Shown here: positions 63,598 to 64,000 of the stretch, piece by piece | Position numbering within the stretch: position 1 is the stretch's first letter | How the letters are laid out: each line of letters starts with the position of its first letter | NCBI GenBank assembly: GCA_016714535.1 | Contig: JADKDR010000013.1 | Span: 100,141-164,140, forward strand | Direction: 5' to 3' | Length of the DNA stretch: 64,000 nucleotides | DNA from: Bacteroidota bacterium | Lineage (GTDB): Bacteria > Bacteroidota > Bacteroidia > AKYH767-A > OLB10 | Position numbers and translations under genes: made by a program | Notes under the pieces: model-generated | Seen by the model: the letters and a program-made list of their open reading frames with translations, nothing else | What the model was told of the DNA's origin: nothing | The model's database searches: none

Positions 63598-64000
63598 ATG
63601 CGTATAGCAATAAATGGTTTTGGCAGGATAGGCCGCACAGTTTTTAAACAAATGATAAACGATGATGAACTTGAAGTTGCCATCATAAATGATTTGGCAG
63701 ATGCTGCTACACTTGCGCATTTGCTAAAATACGATTCGGTGCATGGCATTTTCCCCGCCACCATTGAATCAGGGCAACACAAGCTTATAGTAAATGGAAA
63801 AGAAATTTTGCTCACTCAGGAAAAAGATCCGCAACTTTTGCCACACGCCAATCATAAAATTGATTTGGTTATCGAATCAAGCGGAAAATTTGCCAATGAG
63901 GATGGTGCAAAAAAGCATTTGCTGGCTGGAGCTAAACGTGTTGTAATAAGTGCACCCTAAAAGTGAGGTAACTTTAAAAAGAGGTGGTTATTGGTGTTAA
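63598..64000 (+). CDS. gap: Glyceraldehyde-3-phosphate dehydrogenase, 3' end outside the window, frameshifted
   Basis: Converts glyceraldehyde-3-phosphate to 1,3-bisphosphoglycerate in glycolysis. The visible N-terminal NAD-binding domain starts MRIAINGFGRIGRTVFKQMIND (Rossmann G-x-G-x-x-G), AIINDLADAATLAHLLKYDSVHGIF, LVIESSGKFANEDGAKKHLLAGAKRVVISAP. Then the frame stops at TAA (63958-63960); using one C fewer gives APKSEVTLKR and, after a further shift, VVIGVN, the family sequence. The catalytic Cys lies beyond the end. Two close indels near 63955 and 63985 look like read errors at the edge. Confidence 0.9.

Overview
This is a low-GC stretch of a Bacteroidota chromosome, probably from the Chitinophagales/Sphingobacteriia side. 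The evidence is: many secreted proteins with type IX secretion (T9SS) C-terminal sorting domains, a T9SS plug (DUF5103) gene, Bacteroidota-type promoters (TTG, 19-21 nt, TAnnTTTG), weak Shine-Dalgarno use, and a MutS2 that lacks the Smr domain. I saw no tRNA, rRNA, CRISPR array, transposase or prophage.

Layout. 1-9.8 kb is housekeeping: a glycosyltransferase tail, a small lipoprotein, a tight leftward six-gene operon (YigZ-like, coaX, outer-membrane protein, lptC, a small membrane protein, mutS2), then rightward yidC with a DUF6438 lipoprotein, and an alkyltransferase-like protein. 10-20.6 kb holds a strongly promoted transcript with a structured leader and an unknown ORF, serC, a secreted unknown, a ferredoxin divergent from acyl-CoA reductase, yggS, nth, a MacB-type permease, a broken nfeD, hutH and a tandem UspA. 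21-32 kb and 38-45 kb are accessory: modular T9SS surface proteins (leucine-rich repeat, metalloprotease, NVGIGT-repeat, beta-propeller), palindromic repeats, gene relics, a DUF4160/DUF2442 pair and a degraded ParE/RelE-type toxin-antitoxin module. Between them, 32.1-38.1 kb is a coherent block: TPR histidine kinase, NarL-type regulator, MbnP, MbnH-like di-haem enzyme, YHYH-T9SS protein. 45-53.5 kb returns to metabolism and secretion (phaC, DUF5103, ABC-F, sugar dehydrogenase, holin-family protein, thioredoxin-like protein). 53.8-61.6 kb is a surface-protein island with a heptanucleotide repeat at the 5' end of a large gene and a 2.2-kb tandem duplication. The end carries small LRR and methyltransferase genes and the start of gapA.

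At least a dozen genes, including presumably essential ones (mutS2, gap), are interrupted by one-base shifts, mostly in homopolymers. I read these as sequencing or assembly indels unless stated otherwise and give the reconstructed gene spans. The best candidates for something new are the heptanucleotide switch at 53.82 kb, the MbnP/MbnH/YHYH block with its own two-component pair, the terminator hairpins buried in signal-peptide codons at 57.78 and 60.10 kb, and the structured RNA leader at 10.1 kb.
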